Origin: Scytonema sp035967975 | GTDB lineage: Bacteria > Cyanobacteriota > Cyanobacteriia > Cyanobacteriales > Nostocaceae | Assembly: GCA_035967975.1 (NCBI GenBank) | Contig: JAWQFQ010000027.1 | Location: 1 to 64,000, forward strand | Direction: 5' to 3' | DNA length: 64,000 nt | In this document: positions 35,587 to 44,104 of the stretch, one piece after another | Position numbering within the stretch: position 1 is the first letter of the stretch | How the letters are laid out: each line of letters opens with the position of its first letter | Position numbers and translations under genes: made by a program | Notes under the pieces: generated by a model | Databases searched by the model: none | What the model saw: only the letters and a program-made list of their open reading frames with translations | What the model was told of the DNA's origin: nothing

Positions 35587-35634
35587 GTTGTTAGTTGTTG
35601 GCTATTCTACTAACCACTAACCACTAACACCGCA

Positions 35635-36924
35635 CTAAATTATCGTTCCATCAGGAATGATGGCATTTTTCAGCACAACGACGATACCGTTTTTAATGTA
35701 AAAGCCTTGACTTTCGCGTTCGGCTTCTTGCACATTATCTTTGTTGATGATTTGCACATCACAGCCGATGTGGGTGTTTTTGTCAATAATGGCACGCCGA
35801 ATTGTGGTGTTAGCACCAATTCCTACAGGAATAGATTTTTGCTCGCAACTTGACTGGCGTTCAGCAAAAGGTTGATAGAAATCGGCTCCCATAATTAGGG
35901 TATCTTCGATAACACATCCGGCTTCAATACGCGATCGCACACCCAAAACTGAATGTACAATGCGGCAATTTTTCAGAATACAACCCTCGCCAATCATAGA
36001 TTCTACGATTTGGGAATCTAATATTTTGCTAGGAGGCAAGTAGCGTGCGCGGGTATAAATAGGTGCGTCTTCATCGTAGAAGCTAAAAGGTGGACGGGGT
36101 TGCTGAGTCAATGCTAAATTTGCGTGATAGAAGGACTCAATTGTTCCAATATCTTCCCAGTAATCGTCGAACAAGTAGGCTTGGATATTGTAATCCTCTG
36201 CTGATTGCGGGAGAATCTCTTTTCCAAAGTCGGTTCTTTCTAAAGACTCTTTCAACAAATTAACCAAAACTTCTCTTTTAAAGACATAGATCCCCATTGA
36301 AGCAATGAAACGCTGTTCTTTAGCCTGTTCTGGCGTCAATCCCAGTACAGTTGTATCAACGCTCATTTGTTCTAGTGCGTCTCCTTTAGGTTTTTCACTA
36401 AAAGCAATCACCCGACCGTTTTGATCAATTTTCATCAAACCGAAATCAGAAGCACGCTTGGCTTCAACGGGGATAACAGACAACGTGACATCAGCTCCTG
36501 TTTCTCTGTGACGGTGTACAAACTGACGATAATCCATCCGGTACAGATGATCGCCGGACAGAATCAGATATTCATCTACGCCCCATTCTTCAAATAGCCA
36601 CAGATATTGACGCACCGCATCAGCTGTTCCTTGGAACCAGCTGAGGTTTTCTGGCGTTTGCTGCGCCGCTAAAACTTCTACAAAACCTTCTGTAAAGCCA
36701 GCAAAGTTGTACGTACGGGCAATATGACGGTTCAGAGAAGCTGAGTTGAATTGTGTCAGAACATAAATTTTGAATATCTCGGAGTTTATACAATTACTGA
36801 CAGGTATATCGATTAAGCGATACTTACCTGCTACTGGTACAGCTGGTTTGGCACGTAACTTAGTCAGAGGATAAAGGCGGGTACCTGCACCCCCTCCGAG
36901 GATGATAGCTAAAACTCGTTTCAC
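35635..36924 (-). CDS. glgC: glucose-1-phosphate adenylyltransferase
   Basis: Makes ADP-glucose for glycogen from glucose 1-phosphate and ATP; the committed step, activated by 3-phosphoglycerate and inhibited by phosphate in cyanobacteria. 429 residues. The N-terminal nucleotidyltransferase domain starts with GGGAGTRLYPLT and contains LSGDHLYRMDY. A C-terminal left-handed beta-helix (about 300-429) ends in KNAIIPDGTII. GTG start at 36924 after GGGAGA. Single gene with its own promoter region. Confidence 0.97.
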   Translation of the reverse strand: MKRVLAIILGGGAGTRLYPLTKLRAKPAVPVAGKYRLIDIPVSNCINSEIFKIYVLTQFNSASLNRHIARTYNFAGFTEGFVEVLAAQQTPENLSWFQGTADAVRQYLWLFEEWGVDEYLILSGDHLYRMDYRQFVHRHRETGADVTLSVIPVEAKRASDFGLMKIDQNGRVIAFSEKPKGDALEQMSVDTTVLGLTPEQAKEQRFIASMGIYVFKREVLVNLLKESLERTDFGKEILPQSAEDYNIQAYLFDDYWEDIGTIESFYHANLALTQQPRPPFSFYDEDAPIYTRARYLPPSKILDSQIVESMIGEGCILKNCRIVHSVLGVRSRIEAGCVIEDTLIMGADFYQPFAERQSSCEQKSIPVGIGANTTIRRAIIDKNTHIGCDVQIINKDNVQEAERESQGFYIKNGIVVVLKNAIIPDGTII

Positions 36925-37102
36925 AAGATTTCTCCCAACTGCCTTTCAACTCACACCTACAGTTTAGGACTGTCTGAGACAGCTGATAAGGGGGGAAAGA
37001 TAGATTATTCTCTTGCTTGTGACAGATTGTCAATTCTTTGATCCCTCCTTCAAAGATAAAGGGGTCTTAAATCTAATCAATAGTAACCAGATAGCACTGG
37101 TA

Positions 37103-37405
37103 TCAAAAAAACTTCATACCACCTTTTATTTTTTGATTGAGCAAATTCAAGTTTTGAGATAATTTTATATACTGCACCCAAGGTTGCTCTGACAATTGAG
37201 AGATAGCATTAGGAGATAAGGTGGCCGTGAATATATCCTTATCTGGTGTCACTTCTGACACACCCAATCTCTCTAACATATCAGCTGCACCAGCACTACC
37301 AGCAGGTTGGTTTGTATGAATAAACACATTCAAGCTTTGCTGTTGTAGGTCGCCCACCTCGTTTAGCGCCATTGAAAGAGCAGTATCTAACTTTCGATAG
37401 TCCAT
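37103..37405 (-). CDS. small I9-like (subtilisin propeptide/inhibitor-like) protein
   Basis: 100 residues with no signal peptide. The pattern LSMALNEVGD...LNVFIHTNQ...DMLERLGV...FTATLSPNAISQLSEQPWVQYIKLSQ mimics the propeptide that precedes subtilase domains: a beta-alpha-beta unit ending in 'Lxxxxx-W-V-xxIxxS'. The neighbouring protease has a comparable N-terminal region (ILSEEPTIKRIKPSR). AGGAGG stands 5 bases before the ATG. It probably binds that protease as an intermolecular chaperone or inhibitor; this is inference from similarity and adjacency. Confidence 0.65.
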   Translation of the reverse strand: MDYRKLDTALSMALNEVGDLQQQSLNVFIHTNQPAGSAGAADMLERLGVSEVTPDKDIFTATLSPNAISQLSEQPWVQYIKLSQNLNLLNQKIKGGMKFF

Positions 37406-37500
37406 AAAACCTCCTAAAAAGCCAAGTAGGGCACGCTGATACCTGCCCTACAATCAACTTATCAAACTTATTTGGTTGTCGATACTACCGTTGTATATAT

Positions 37501-37580
37501 TGCTAATTGCTAATTGCTAATTGCTAATTGCTAATTGTTGATTGCTAATTGCTAATTGTTGATTGCTAATTGCTAATTGC
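37501..37580. repeat. STRR, (TGCTAAT)n heptamer
   Basis: About eleven imperfect copies of TTGCTAA over 80 bases, with TTGTTGA variants at regular spacing, between the inhibitor-like gene and the subtilase gene. Confidence 0.9.
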
Positions 37581-37589
37581 CATGAACTA

Positions 37590-37645
37590 TTAGCCATTAG
37601 CCATTAGCCATTAGCCATTAGCCATTAGCCATTAACCATTAACCA
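37590..37645. repeat. STRR, (TTAGCCA)n heptamer
   Basis: About eight copies, the last ones drifting to TTAACCA, directly up to the subtilase stop codon. It is a second, different heptamer within 10 bases of the first array. Confidence 0.9.
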
Positions 37646-39382
37646 CTAGAGATTTTCTGCATTAATCAATCCAAAGCCCCATTTAGGGTCAAAAGTTCCT
37701 GGTGGTTCTCCTGGGATGGAACTGTTTTTCTTGAATATGTCTTTAATCGCAGCTGGGTCAAGTTTGGGATTGCGCTGTAACAGCAATGCTACTAAGCCAG
37801 TGATAAAGGGTGTTGCCATACTTGTGCCCATGAGTGCCATAAATTTGGAATTGATGACCATTGAGCGATCGCAATTGGCGTTGGAAGAGAGGGTGGAAAC
37901 AATCATTGCTCCTGGTGCGGCTACATCTGGTTTTTGAGCATCATTCCGCAAGGGTCCTTCGCTACTGAAATCAGAAATATCATTTAATTGGAAGCCGAAT
38001 TCTTGCGGTTTGTTGTCAATATCCGTATACTTCACCTTAGTTGTATAAGAAGCGACTGTAATAGCACTTTTGGCACATCCAGGCGAACCAATTTTTACAG
38101 AATCCGCTATACTCTTTCCTGTAAATAACACTGACCCACCTAAAGCCCATACATCTAACCGTAAATCTTTAGATGAAGTGTTTTTCATCCGCAACTGCCA
38201 AACGCCACCCGGTACAGGCATATTGAAATTGCCCTTACCAGAACCGCGAATTTGTATGAAAATATTGTAGTCGCTGTTGGCTCGATCGCGTTCTGGTGTT
38301 GCTATTTGTATCCTTGCATCTTTTAAGGTATGTTCCTGAATGTAATTGCCCTTAGTTATCACTGGTTGAAAGGGCGTTACAAAACCGTTAGGACTACGCA
38401 GGGACACCTCCATCTGACCTTCACCGGAATACCAACCATTTAACATTGCTAAACCAGTTTGATTCAATGGAACGTTAAAACGCATACTGTAGGTCTGACC
38501 AGCACGCACGACAGCTTGACCGTGAATGTTGTCGTTACCTTCGTTACCTGCAGCACAGCAAACAATTCTTCCAGGACCGACTTCTGAATCAATAATTTTT
38601 GAGAGGGAGTCGCTACCGTCATGGGCGTCGAAGTGACCACCTACGCTTAAATTAACAACCACTGGACGTCCCTGTTCTGTAGCTACCCTGAAAATGTAGC
38701 GGACAGCATCAGCTATATGACCTTCATCTAAGTCAGTCTTGACAATTACAAATTCAGCTTCTGGGGCTACACCACCATAGGTAGCATCAGCACCACCAGC
38801 AATTCCGGCAACGTGGGTACCATGACAGTTTGTATCTTGAGATACACTGAGTAGTGAGTCGGTCAACTCAGCCCCGTATTTGCCCTCTGTAACTCCAGAA
38901 CCGGATAATGTTTGATCCCAAATTCGTAAAATACGTCCTTTAAAAGCAGGGTGCTTGGGGTCAATACCACTATCCACTACACCGATAATGACTCCCTTGC
39001 CAGTAAGATTATTATTTTTCCGAATTAACTCTGGTAACCCGACTGTGGGTTTGGCAACGTCCATTCGCATTTCTAGTTTGCGTGATGGCTTGATGCGCTT
39101 AATCGTTGGTTCTTCTGATAAGATGTCTAATCTGTCAATCGGTAAGAAAGCTGTGCGGACACTACCTGTATTTTGATTGACTTCTATCCCTTGTTGTGAT
39201 AGATGACTCAAGTCTGCTTGTTCATCACAATAAAGAAAAACTACGCTGCGGGTGGGCTTAAAGGTGTTTTTAGCGGGAACTATACTCAGCATTTGTAGCT
39301 GTGGGGTGAAAGCCTCTTGCCCCTCCCTCTGATAGTCTTCAAATGCCAATAACATTCCCGGAGATAGTTTTTCGTGCTTCAT
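37646..39382 (-). CDS. S8 family serine peptidase (subtilase)
   Basis: 578 residues. An N-terminal propeptide-like region (about 1-110) has no signal peptide. The catalytic domain has Asp in GVVDSGID, His in NCHGTHVAGIAGG and Ser in MGTSMATPFITG near the C-terminus. A roughly 150-residue beta-rich insertion (about 290-430) separates His and Ser, as in some large subtilases. Absence of a clear secretion signal suggests an intracellular protease or non-classical export. GAGGAA precedes the ATG. The I9-like gene is downstream on the same strand. Confidence 0.9.
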   Translation of the reverse strand: MKHEKLSPGMLLAFEDYQREGQEAFTPQLQMLSIVPAKNTFKPTRSVVFLYCDEQADLSHLSQQGIEVNQNTGSVRTAFLPIDRLDILSEEPTIKRIKPSRKLEMRMDVAKPTVGLPELIRKNNNLTGKGVIIGVVDSGIDPKHPAFKGRILRIWDQTLSGSGVTEGKYGAELTDSLLSVSQDTNCHGTHVAGIAGGADATYGGVAPEAEFVIVKTDLDEGHIADAVRYIFRVATEQGRPVVVNLSVGGHFDAHDGSDSLSKIIDSEVGPGRIVCCAAGNEGNDNIHGQAVVRAGQTYSMRFNVPLNQTGLAMLNGWYSGEGQMEVSLRSPNGFVTPFQPVITKGNYIQEHTLKDARIQIATPERDRANSDYNIFIQIRGSGKGNFNMPVPGGVWQLRMKNTSSKDLRLDVWALGGSVLFTGKSIADSVKIGSPGCAKSAITVASYTTKVKYTDIDNKPQEFGFQLNDISDFSSEGPLRNDAQKPDVAAPGAMIVSTLSSNANCDRSMVINSKFMALMGTSMATPFITGLVALLLQRNPKLDPAAIKDIFKKNSSIPGEPPGTFDPKWGFGLINAENL

Positions 39383-39863
39383 ATTTCCTCAAGAAAAAAT
39401 TATGAATTATGAATTATGAATTATGAAAAGTTTTACCGTAAAGATGCGAGCAGCAATTTTTTTCTTTTATAAGACATAATTCCTTTCGTTTTCTACCAAA
39501 CTACTTATATCTAAGTACAGTATCAACATCAAGTTTTACGGACAAAGCCAGAAAAAATATATAATCTTACTTGTGAGATAGGTGAATGAGGGCTGTCCTT
39601 TGTCCTTGGCTCATAAAGGCTCTCCTGCTGTCGTTAGAAGTAATGGGCGCGTATTACCGTCTTTTTGGTGGTTACAAATAATTCAGGACGGACAACCTTG
39701 ATTTTAGTATAAATTTTCAGTAATATATAATACACCACTATAGGAGCTAAAAGGCGCTTAGTGCTGCGGTTGCTGTATCTATCATTCATTATATTTTGTT
39801 TTGTATACACAGAATAATCAAGGGTAGTCATATTACTGAGTCTTGTTGAAAAAAAATACTTAT
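39383..39863. other. divergent gene-free region, subtilase / ethylene-receptor kinase
   Basis: Carries both promoters. A short (ATGAATT)n STRR lies at 39398-39427. Beyond that I see no repeat family or small gene. Confidence 0.5.
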
Positions 39864-41708
39864 ATGATACTTGCTTCGATGTTTATACCCCACGGACACT
39901 GTTACCTTTGGAAGCCTGCTTTAGTAGGGCTACACATCTTTTCAGATGGTCTGACAGCATTGGCTTATTACTCCATCCCATTTACGCTAATATTCCTTGT
40001 TGAAAAGCGGCGGGACATTCCGTACAACTGGATTTTCTTATTGTTTAGTGCTTTTATCGTTTTATGTGGGACTACTCACATTATAGATATTTGGACACTT
40101 TGGCATCCTACCTATTGGGTTTCCGGTGTTATTAAGGCAATGACTGCGGTTGTTTCTATCTATACTGCTATCATGCTTGTCAAACTCATGCCACAAGCTT
40201 TGGCAATTCCCAGTGCTTCCCAATTCCAAGCAGTACAGAATGAAATTATAGAACGCCAAAGAATAGAGGTGGAACTGCAGAAGGCTAAAGATACTGCTGA
40301 AGCTGCAAACAGTGCAAAAAGCCGATTCTTAGCCTCCATGAGTCACGAACTCCGCACTCCTCTCAACAGTATTCTGGGTTTTACTCAGGTTATGCACCGC
40401 GATCGCACTTTTCCTTTACAGCATAAAAAGTATCTTGACATTATTAACCGCAGTGGTCAACACCTGTTAAGATTAATTAACGATGTGTTGGAAATGTCAA
40501 AGATTGAAGCAGGTCTTGTAAAATTGAATACAGATAGCTTTGACCTCTACAGTTTATTAAAAAGTATAGAGGAAATGCTGGCTTTCAAAGCTAATGCAAA
40601 TCAACTTCAATTGACTTTTGATTGTCCTGCATCAGTACCAAGATATATTATTGCAGATGAAAGCAAATTGCGCCAAGTCTTACTTAATTTGCTAAGTAAT
40701 GCCATCAAATTTACTAAAGTAGGCAGTGTTACAGGTCGAGTCCAAGTTGTTGATTCACAATTAACACTTAACCCTCAGCAGTCAACTTTGTTGTTTGAAG
40801 TCATAGATACGGGTGTTGGTATTGCGCCTGAAGAAATGAATCAATTGTTTGAGGCTTTTGTACAAACCTCCGCTGGAAGACAAGCACAAGAAGGTACGGG
40901 TTTAGGACTGACAATTAGCCGCTTTTTCGTACGTTTGATGGGTGGCGACATAACTGTTAATAGTGTCTTGGGAAAAGGAAGTGTATTTGCTTTTCAAATT
41001 CCGGTCACTCTTGTGGAGAATGCACAGCAACAAGCTTTATCTCGAAGTTTATCAGTCAAGTGTTTAGCACCAAACCAACCTGTGTATCGACTGCTGATTG
41101 TGGACGACACTTGGGAACACCGTCAATTACTATTGAAACTACTAGAACCTTTAGGCTTTGAAATCCAGGAAGCAGAAAATGGTGAACAAGCCATAAAAAT
41201 CTGGGAAAGCTGGGAACCGCATTTGATTTTTATGGATATGAGAATGCCAATTATGAATGGTTATGAAGCAACCAAAAAAATCAAGGCAACGACTAAAGGT
41301 CAAGCTGCTGTAATAATTGCCCTGACTGCGAGTGCATTGAACGATGAACGTTCTGTGATTCTATCAGCAGGCTGTGATGATTTTATCCGCAAACCGTTTC
41401 AGGAGCAAGAAATTTTTGACACACTCATTAAACATTTAGGCGTGCGCTATGTCTACTCTAACACACCCTCTAATGATAAAAAAAACGTACAAAACTTTTG
41501 TAAGAAGCTGACAAAGCAGGATTTAATAGTAATGTCAAATGAATGGGTGAAACAAATTTACCAAGCAGCCACTGGCGGTAATGATGAACGCATTCTTCAA
41601 TTAATAAACGAGATTCCACAAGAACATATGGTATTGGCTGAAGTACTTCGACAGCTGACTGATGATTTTCGCTTTGACGAAATTATGGAAATAGCACAAT
41701 TATCATGA
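39864..41708 (+). CDS. ethylene-receptor-like hybrid histidine kinase
   Basis: 614 residues from ATG 39864 (frame open from TTG 39843; neither has a good ribosome site). Residues 8-110 are a three-helix ethylene-binding domain. Asp28, Tyr35, Ile38, Pro39, Ile65, Cys68 and His72 align, at a constant offset of 3, with ETR1 Asp25, Tyr32, Ile35, Pro36, Ile62, Cys65 and His69, including the copper ligands. HisKA follows with His161 (SHELRTPLNS), then HATPase and a receiver domain with Asp458 (FMDMRMP). The last 80 residues are unassigned. Unlike SynEtr1 and plant receptors, there is no GAF domain between sensor and kinase. Confidence 0.93.
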   Translation: MILASMFIPHGHCYLWKPALVGLHIFSDGLTALAYYSIPFTLIFLVEKRRDIPYNWIFLLFSAFIVLCGTTHIIDIWTLWHPTYWVSGVIKAMTAVVSIYTAIMLVKLMPQALAIPSASQFQAVQNEIIERQRIEVELQKAKDTAEAANSAKSRFLASMSHELRTPLNSILGFTQVMHRDRTFPLQHKKYLDIINRSGQHLLRLINDVLEMSKIEAGLVKLNTDSFDLYSLLKSIEEMLAFKANANQLQLTFDCPASVPRYIIADESKLRQVLLNLLSNAIKFTKVGSVTGRVQVVDSQLTLNPQQSTLLFEVIDTGVGIAPEEMNQLFEAFVQTSAGRQAQEGTGLGLTISRFFVRLMGGDITVNSVLGKGSVFAFQIPVTLVENAQQQALSRSLSVKCLAPNQPVYRLLIVDDTWEHRQLLLKLLEPLGFEIQEAENGEQAIKIWESWEPHLIFMDMRMPIMNGYEATKKIKATTKGQAAVIIALTASALNDERSVILSAGCDDFIRKPFQEQEIFDTLIKHLGVRYVYSNTPSNDKKNVQNFCKKLTKQDLIVMSNEWVKQIYQAATGGNDERILQLINEIPQEHMVLAEVLRQLTDDFRFDEIMEIAQLS

Positions 41709-41750
41709 AACGGAAGTTTGGGGTTAATACTGCTCGGATAAGCGAAAATT

Positions 41751-41783
41751 AGAAACCCGGTCTCTCGAAGAAACCGGATTTCT
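41751..41783. repeat. dispersed palindrome, diverged copy
   Basis: AGAAACCCGGTCTCT / AGAAACCGGATTTCT has two arm mismatches, so this is an older copy. AATACTGCTCGGATAAGCG lies just before it, resembling the outer arm of the 92-bp element. Confidence 0.8.
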
Positions 41784-41857
41784 GTAGGGTTTGTGGTACC
41801 TCAAATATCGTTAACTAAGTAGTATTAAGTGTGAGGTATAGAGCGCAGGGCTTGTGT

Positions 41858-41949
41858 CAATACGGTTCGGATAAGCCGCAATAGAAACCCGGTTTCTTTG
41901 AGAAACCGGGTTTCTGGTCACGCGAATAAACCTTAACCGAACCGTATTG
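41858..41949. mobile_element. 92-bp palindromic element with 10-bp target duplication
   Basis: Ends CAATACGGTTCGG and CCGAACCGTATTG, core palindrome at 41883-41915. GGGCTTGTGT occurs immediately on both sides (41848-41857 and 41950-41959), a perfect 10-bp direct repeat as expected from transposition. A near-identical copy lies inside the CHAT gene at 18865-18956. It has no coding capacity, so it must be moved in trans. Confidence 0.9.
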
Positions 41950-42149
41950 GGGCTTGTGTTATTAAAAATTAAGGTACTTCACAAATATCTGTAAAATACC
42001 CTGATTTCATAATTGAAAAAAGTACCTTACGGTACACCCTCCATTGCAATACAAAATATTCTCCTTCAGATATTCAATCTTTCAATTGTTGAGGAACAAG
42101 CGTTGATGAAGACGAATGTCCTCTTTTTATAGCATTAACTTTTCTCCGC

Positions 42150-42368
42150 TTATGCTTTTGGCGCAGGTTTGAGAAACAGCCAAGCTACAAAGAAAGTGGC
42201 TGCGGTAAATAGTTGCGTCAGATCCAATGCTGAGAGGTAACCGTCGGAAAAAGATGCAATACTGCGATCGGTAATCCCAAATAACCAAGACGAAATTCCA
42301 AACAGCCAAATTCCATTTTTGAGATTACCTACAAATTGATTGGTATCTGATGATTGTTGGTTGTTCAT
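42150..42368 (-). CDS. small membrane protein
   Basis: 72 residues beginning MNNQQSSDTNQF. Two hydrophobic stretches (about 18-33 and 45-66) separated by DRSIASFSDG suggest a two-helix hairpin. It is not recognised as a named family. GGAG is about 13 bases before the ATG, a little far. It may be a stress-type small membrane protein, but the reading rests on composition only. Confidence 0.5.
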   Translation of the reverse strand: MNNQQSSDTNQFVGNLKNGIWLFGISSWLFGITDRSIASFSDGYLSALDLTQLFTAATFFVAWLFLKPAPKA

Positions 42369-43036
42369 GATACTAACTCTACTCCGTTGAAGAATCTGAT
42401 GGTTAGGAGGATGTACCAGTAGTTAACTTCGTCGCCGCTGGTAAATCTCTAGTGTGATAATTGATGCAAGTAATAACTTTTTTTACCCTATCCCCTAACG
42501 TTTAGTTACTTCTATATTAATAAATGTTTAGGCTACTTGACATCCCTACCAAAAGGTACATATCGTTTTTTGTATTCTTCATCTCTACTAGCTAATGCTT
42601 TAGGTAACTTTTGTCAATAAATTTTAAAGACTGGAATATTTTTTCTGTTACAGTTTTCACAAAAATGTAATAAATATTTACTTAATGCAATAAATCTTCC
42701 TATTGATAGATATATGTAGGACTTACGCATTGACAGAAATTATCAAATATGCAGCAGCAATTTCTAGCATCTGAAGCTTTGATTTTTCCACTTCACAAGC
42801 TCGATCGCCGTACCTGTTTCAAGTAGTAAGGGCTCTCGGCCGTTCGCCCTTACTCATCTGAAATAACCATTATTCCGTTATACACATAATGTTTAATTTG
42901 TACAGTGCGTAAGTCCTAATATAAAAAAATACGCAAAGACGTGTGGACACGGAGACTTCTGTCTTTGGGTACTCATCATTTAGGGTTAGAAGTTAGTTAA
43001 ATTGAGGTGATAGCAATACTTAATGAGTCAGTCAAG
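42369..43036. other. AT-rich gene-free stretch with one MITE
   Basis: AT-rich from 42470 to 42710, then a 202-bp MITE at 42717-42918. No small gene found. The promoter of uvsE should lie after 42920. Confidence 0.5.
42717..42918. mobile_element. MITE, TAGGACTTACGCA ends
   Basis: 202 bp with perfect 13-bp terminal inverted repeats TAGGACTTACGCA / TGCGTAAGTCCTA. It contains an inner hairpin AGTAAGGGC...GCCCTTACT (42824-42855) with CGGCCGTTCGCCC, also seen at 31744. These ends are frequent in cyanobacterial genomes. No coding capacity. Confidence 0.85.
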
Positions 43037-44038
43037 ATGTCACCAGTGCGCGAACCCCAATCAGGGATTGGAATTAACAATTCAACTAAGGATGTACAGC
43101 AAAAGCAGTTGCTACAATCGGGGGAACCTACGCAACGCACTGCTTCACCACCCCACTTAGGGCTTGTGTGTATTACCTTATCCAAAGACGTGCGTTTTCG
43201 GACGATCACACGCACCCGTTACTTACAACTAGAAGAAAATCAACGTGAAACAGCTTTAAAACTCTTGTATCAAGACAATTTGCAGCGCTTGGATTTTGCG
43301 CTCACTTTCTGCGTGCGAAACTCTATCGCCCTGTATCGGATGTCCTCTGGTTTGTTTCCTATGAGTGACTGGGAGGATGGTGTTGGTGCAACTGTTTTAG
43401 AAACTAGGAGTTCAGATTTAGCCAAAATCGGGCAAAAGGCGAAAAGATTGGGTATTAGAATGGTGCTACACCCAGACCAATATGTGGTGCTAAGTTCTGA
43501 CTCACAGGAAGTGGTGGAAAAAAGTATCAAAATTCTAGACCGACACGCTCGGACTATGGATTTGTTGGGTTTACCACGTTCTTCTTGGTCGTTGATGAAT
43601 ATTCATGGTGGTAAATCCCAACGGTCAGATCAATTAGTGCGGGTGATTTCAGAGTTACCAGAACACATCAAAAGTCGTTTGACTTTAGAAAATGACGAAA
43701 ACGCTTACAGCTCTGCTGAGATTTTAGATGTCTGTCACCGGACTGGTGTTCCGTTGGTGTTTGATGCTCATCACCAAGTTTGTCACGAAAATTTGGAGAC
43801 TTACGACGATCCAAGTGTTGCGTCTATGTTTTATGCTGCGCGAGAAACTTGGGATAATCCTGATTGGCAATTAGTTCATATTTCTAATGGTGAAGAATCA
43901 TTTCGTGACAGAAAACATAGCGATCTTATCACTGCTATGCCGAGTGTGTATAGAGAAGCTCCTTGGATAGAGGTGGAAGCTAAGCATAAGGAGGAAGCGA
44001 TCGCCCATTTGCGCTCGTGGTGGCTTATGAGAAAATAA
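43037..44038 (+). CDS. uvsE: UV damage endonuclease UvsE/UvdE
   Basis: Nicks DNA 5' to UV photoproducts and other lesions as an alternative excision-repair entry. 333 residues from ATG 43037; the frame is open to GTG 43007. The TIM-barrel has the usual metal-ligand landmarks: HLGLVCIT near the N-terminus, FCVRNSIALYRMSSGLFP, MVLHPDQYVVLSS, NIHGG, LENDE, FDAHHQ and WIEVEAK with the catalytic lysine region. Residues 1-35 are a variable leader. The Hsp70-like gene follows after 66 bases on the same strand. Confidence 0.92.
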   Translation: MSPVREPQSGIGINNSTKDVQQKQLLQSGEPTQRTASPPHLGLVCITLSKDVRFRTITRTRYLQLEENQRETALKLLYQDNLQRLDFALTFCVRNSIALYRMSSGLFPMSDWEDGVGATVLETRSSDLAKIGQKAKRLGIRMVLHPDQYVVLSSDSQEVVEKSIKILDRHARTMDLLGLPRSSWSLMNIHGGKSQRSDQLVRVISELPEHIKSRLTLENDENAYSSAEILDVCHRTGVPLVFDAHHQVCHENLETYDDPSVASMFYAARETWDNPDWQLVHISNGEESFRDRKHSDLITAMPSVYREAPWIEVEAKHKEEAIAHLRSWWLMRK

Positions 44039-44104
44039 TCTCACGCAAAGTCGCCAAGACGCAAACAGCTTTTCTACCTCTTGGTATGAGATGATTGAGA
44101 AAGT

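Larger units (their letters stand above)
41709..42149. other. gene-free stretch with two palindromic elements
   Basis: Holds two copies of the dispersed palindrome (41751 and 41883). The second sits in a complete 92-bp element with target duplication. Nothing else is recognised. Confidence 0.6.

Noticed and set aside
37501..37645. A CRISPR array
   Set aside because: The repeats are uninterrupted 7-mers without spacers; they are STRRs.
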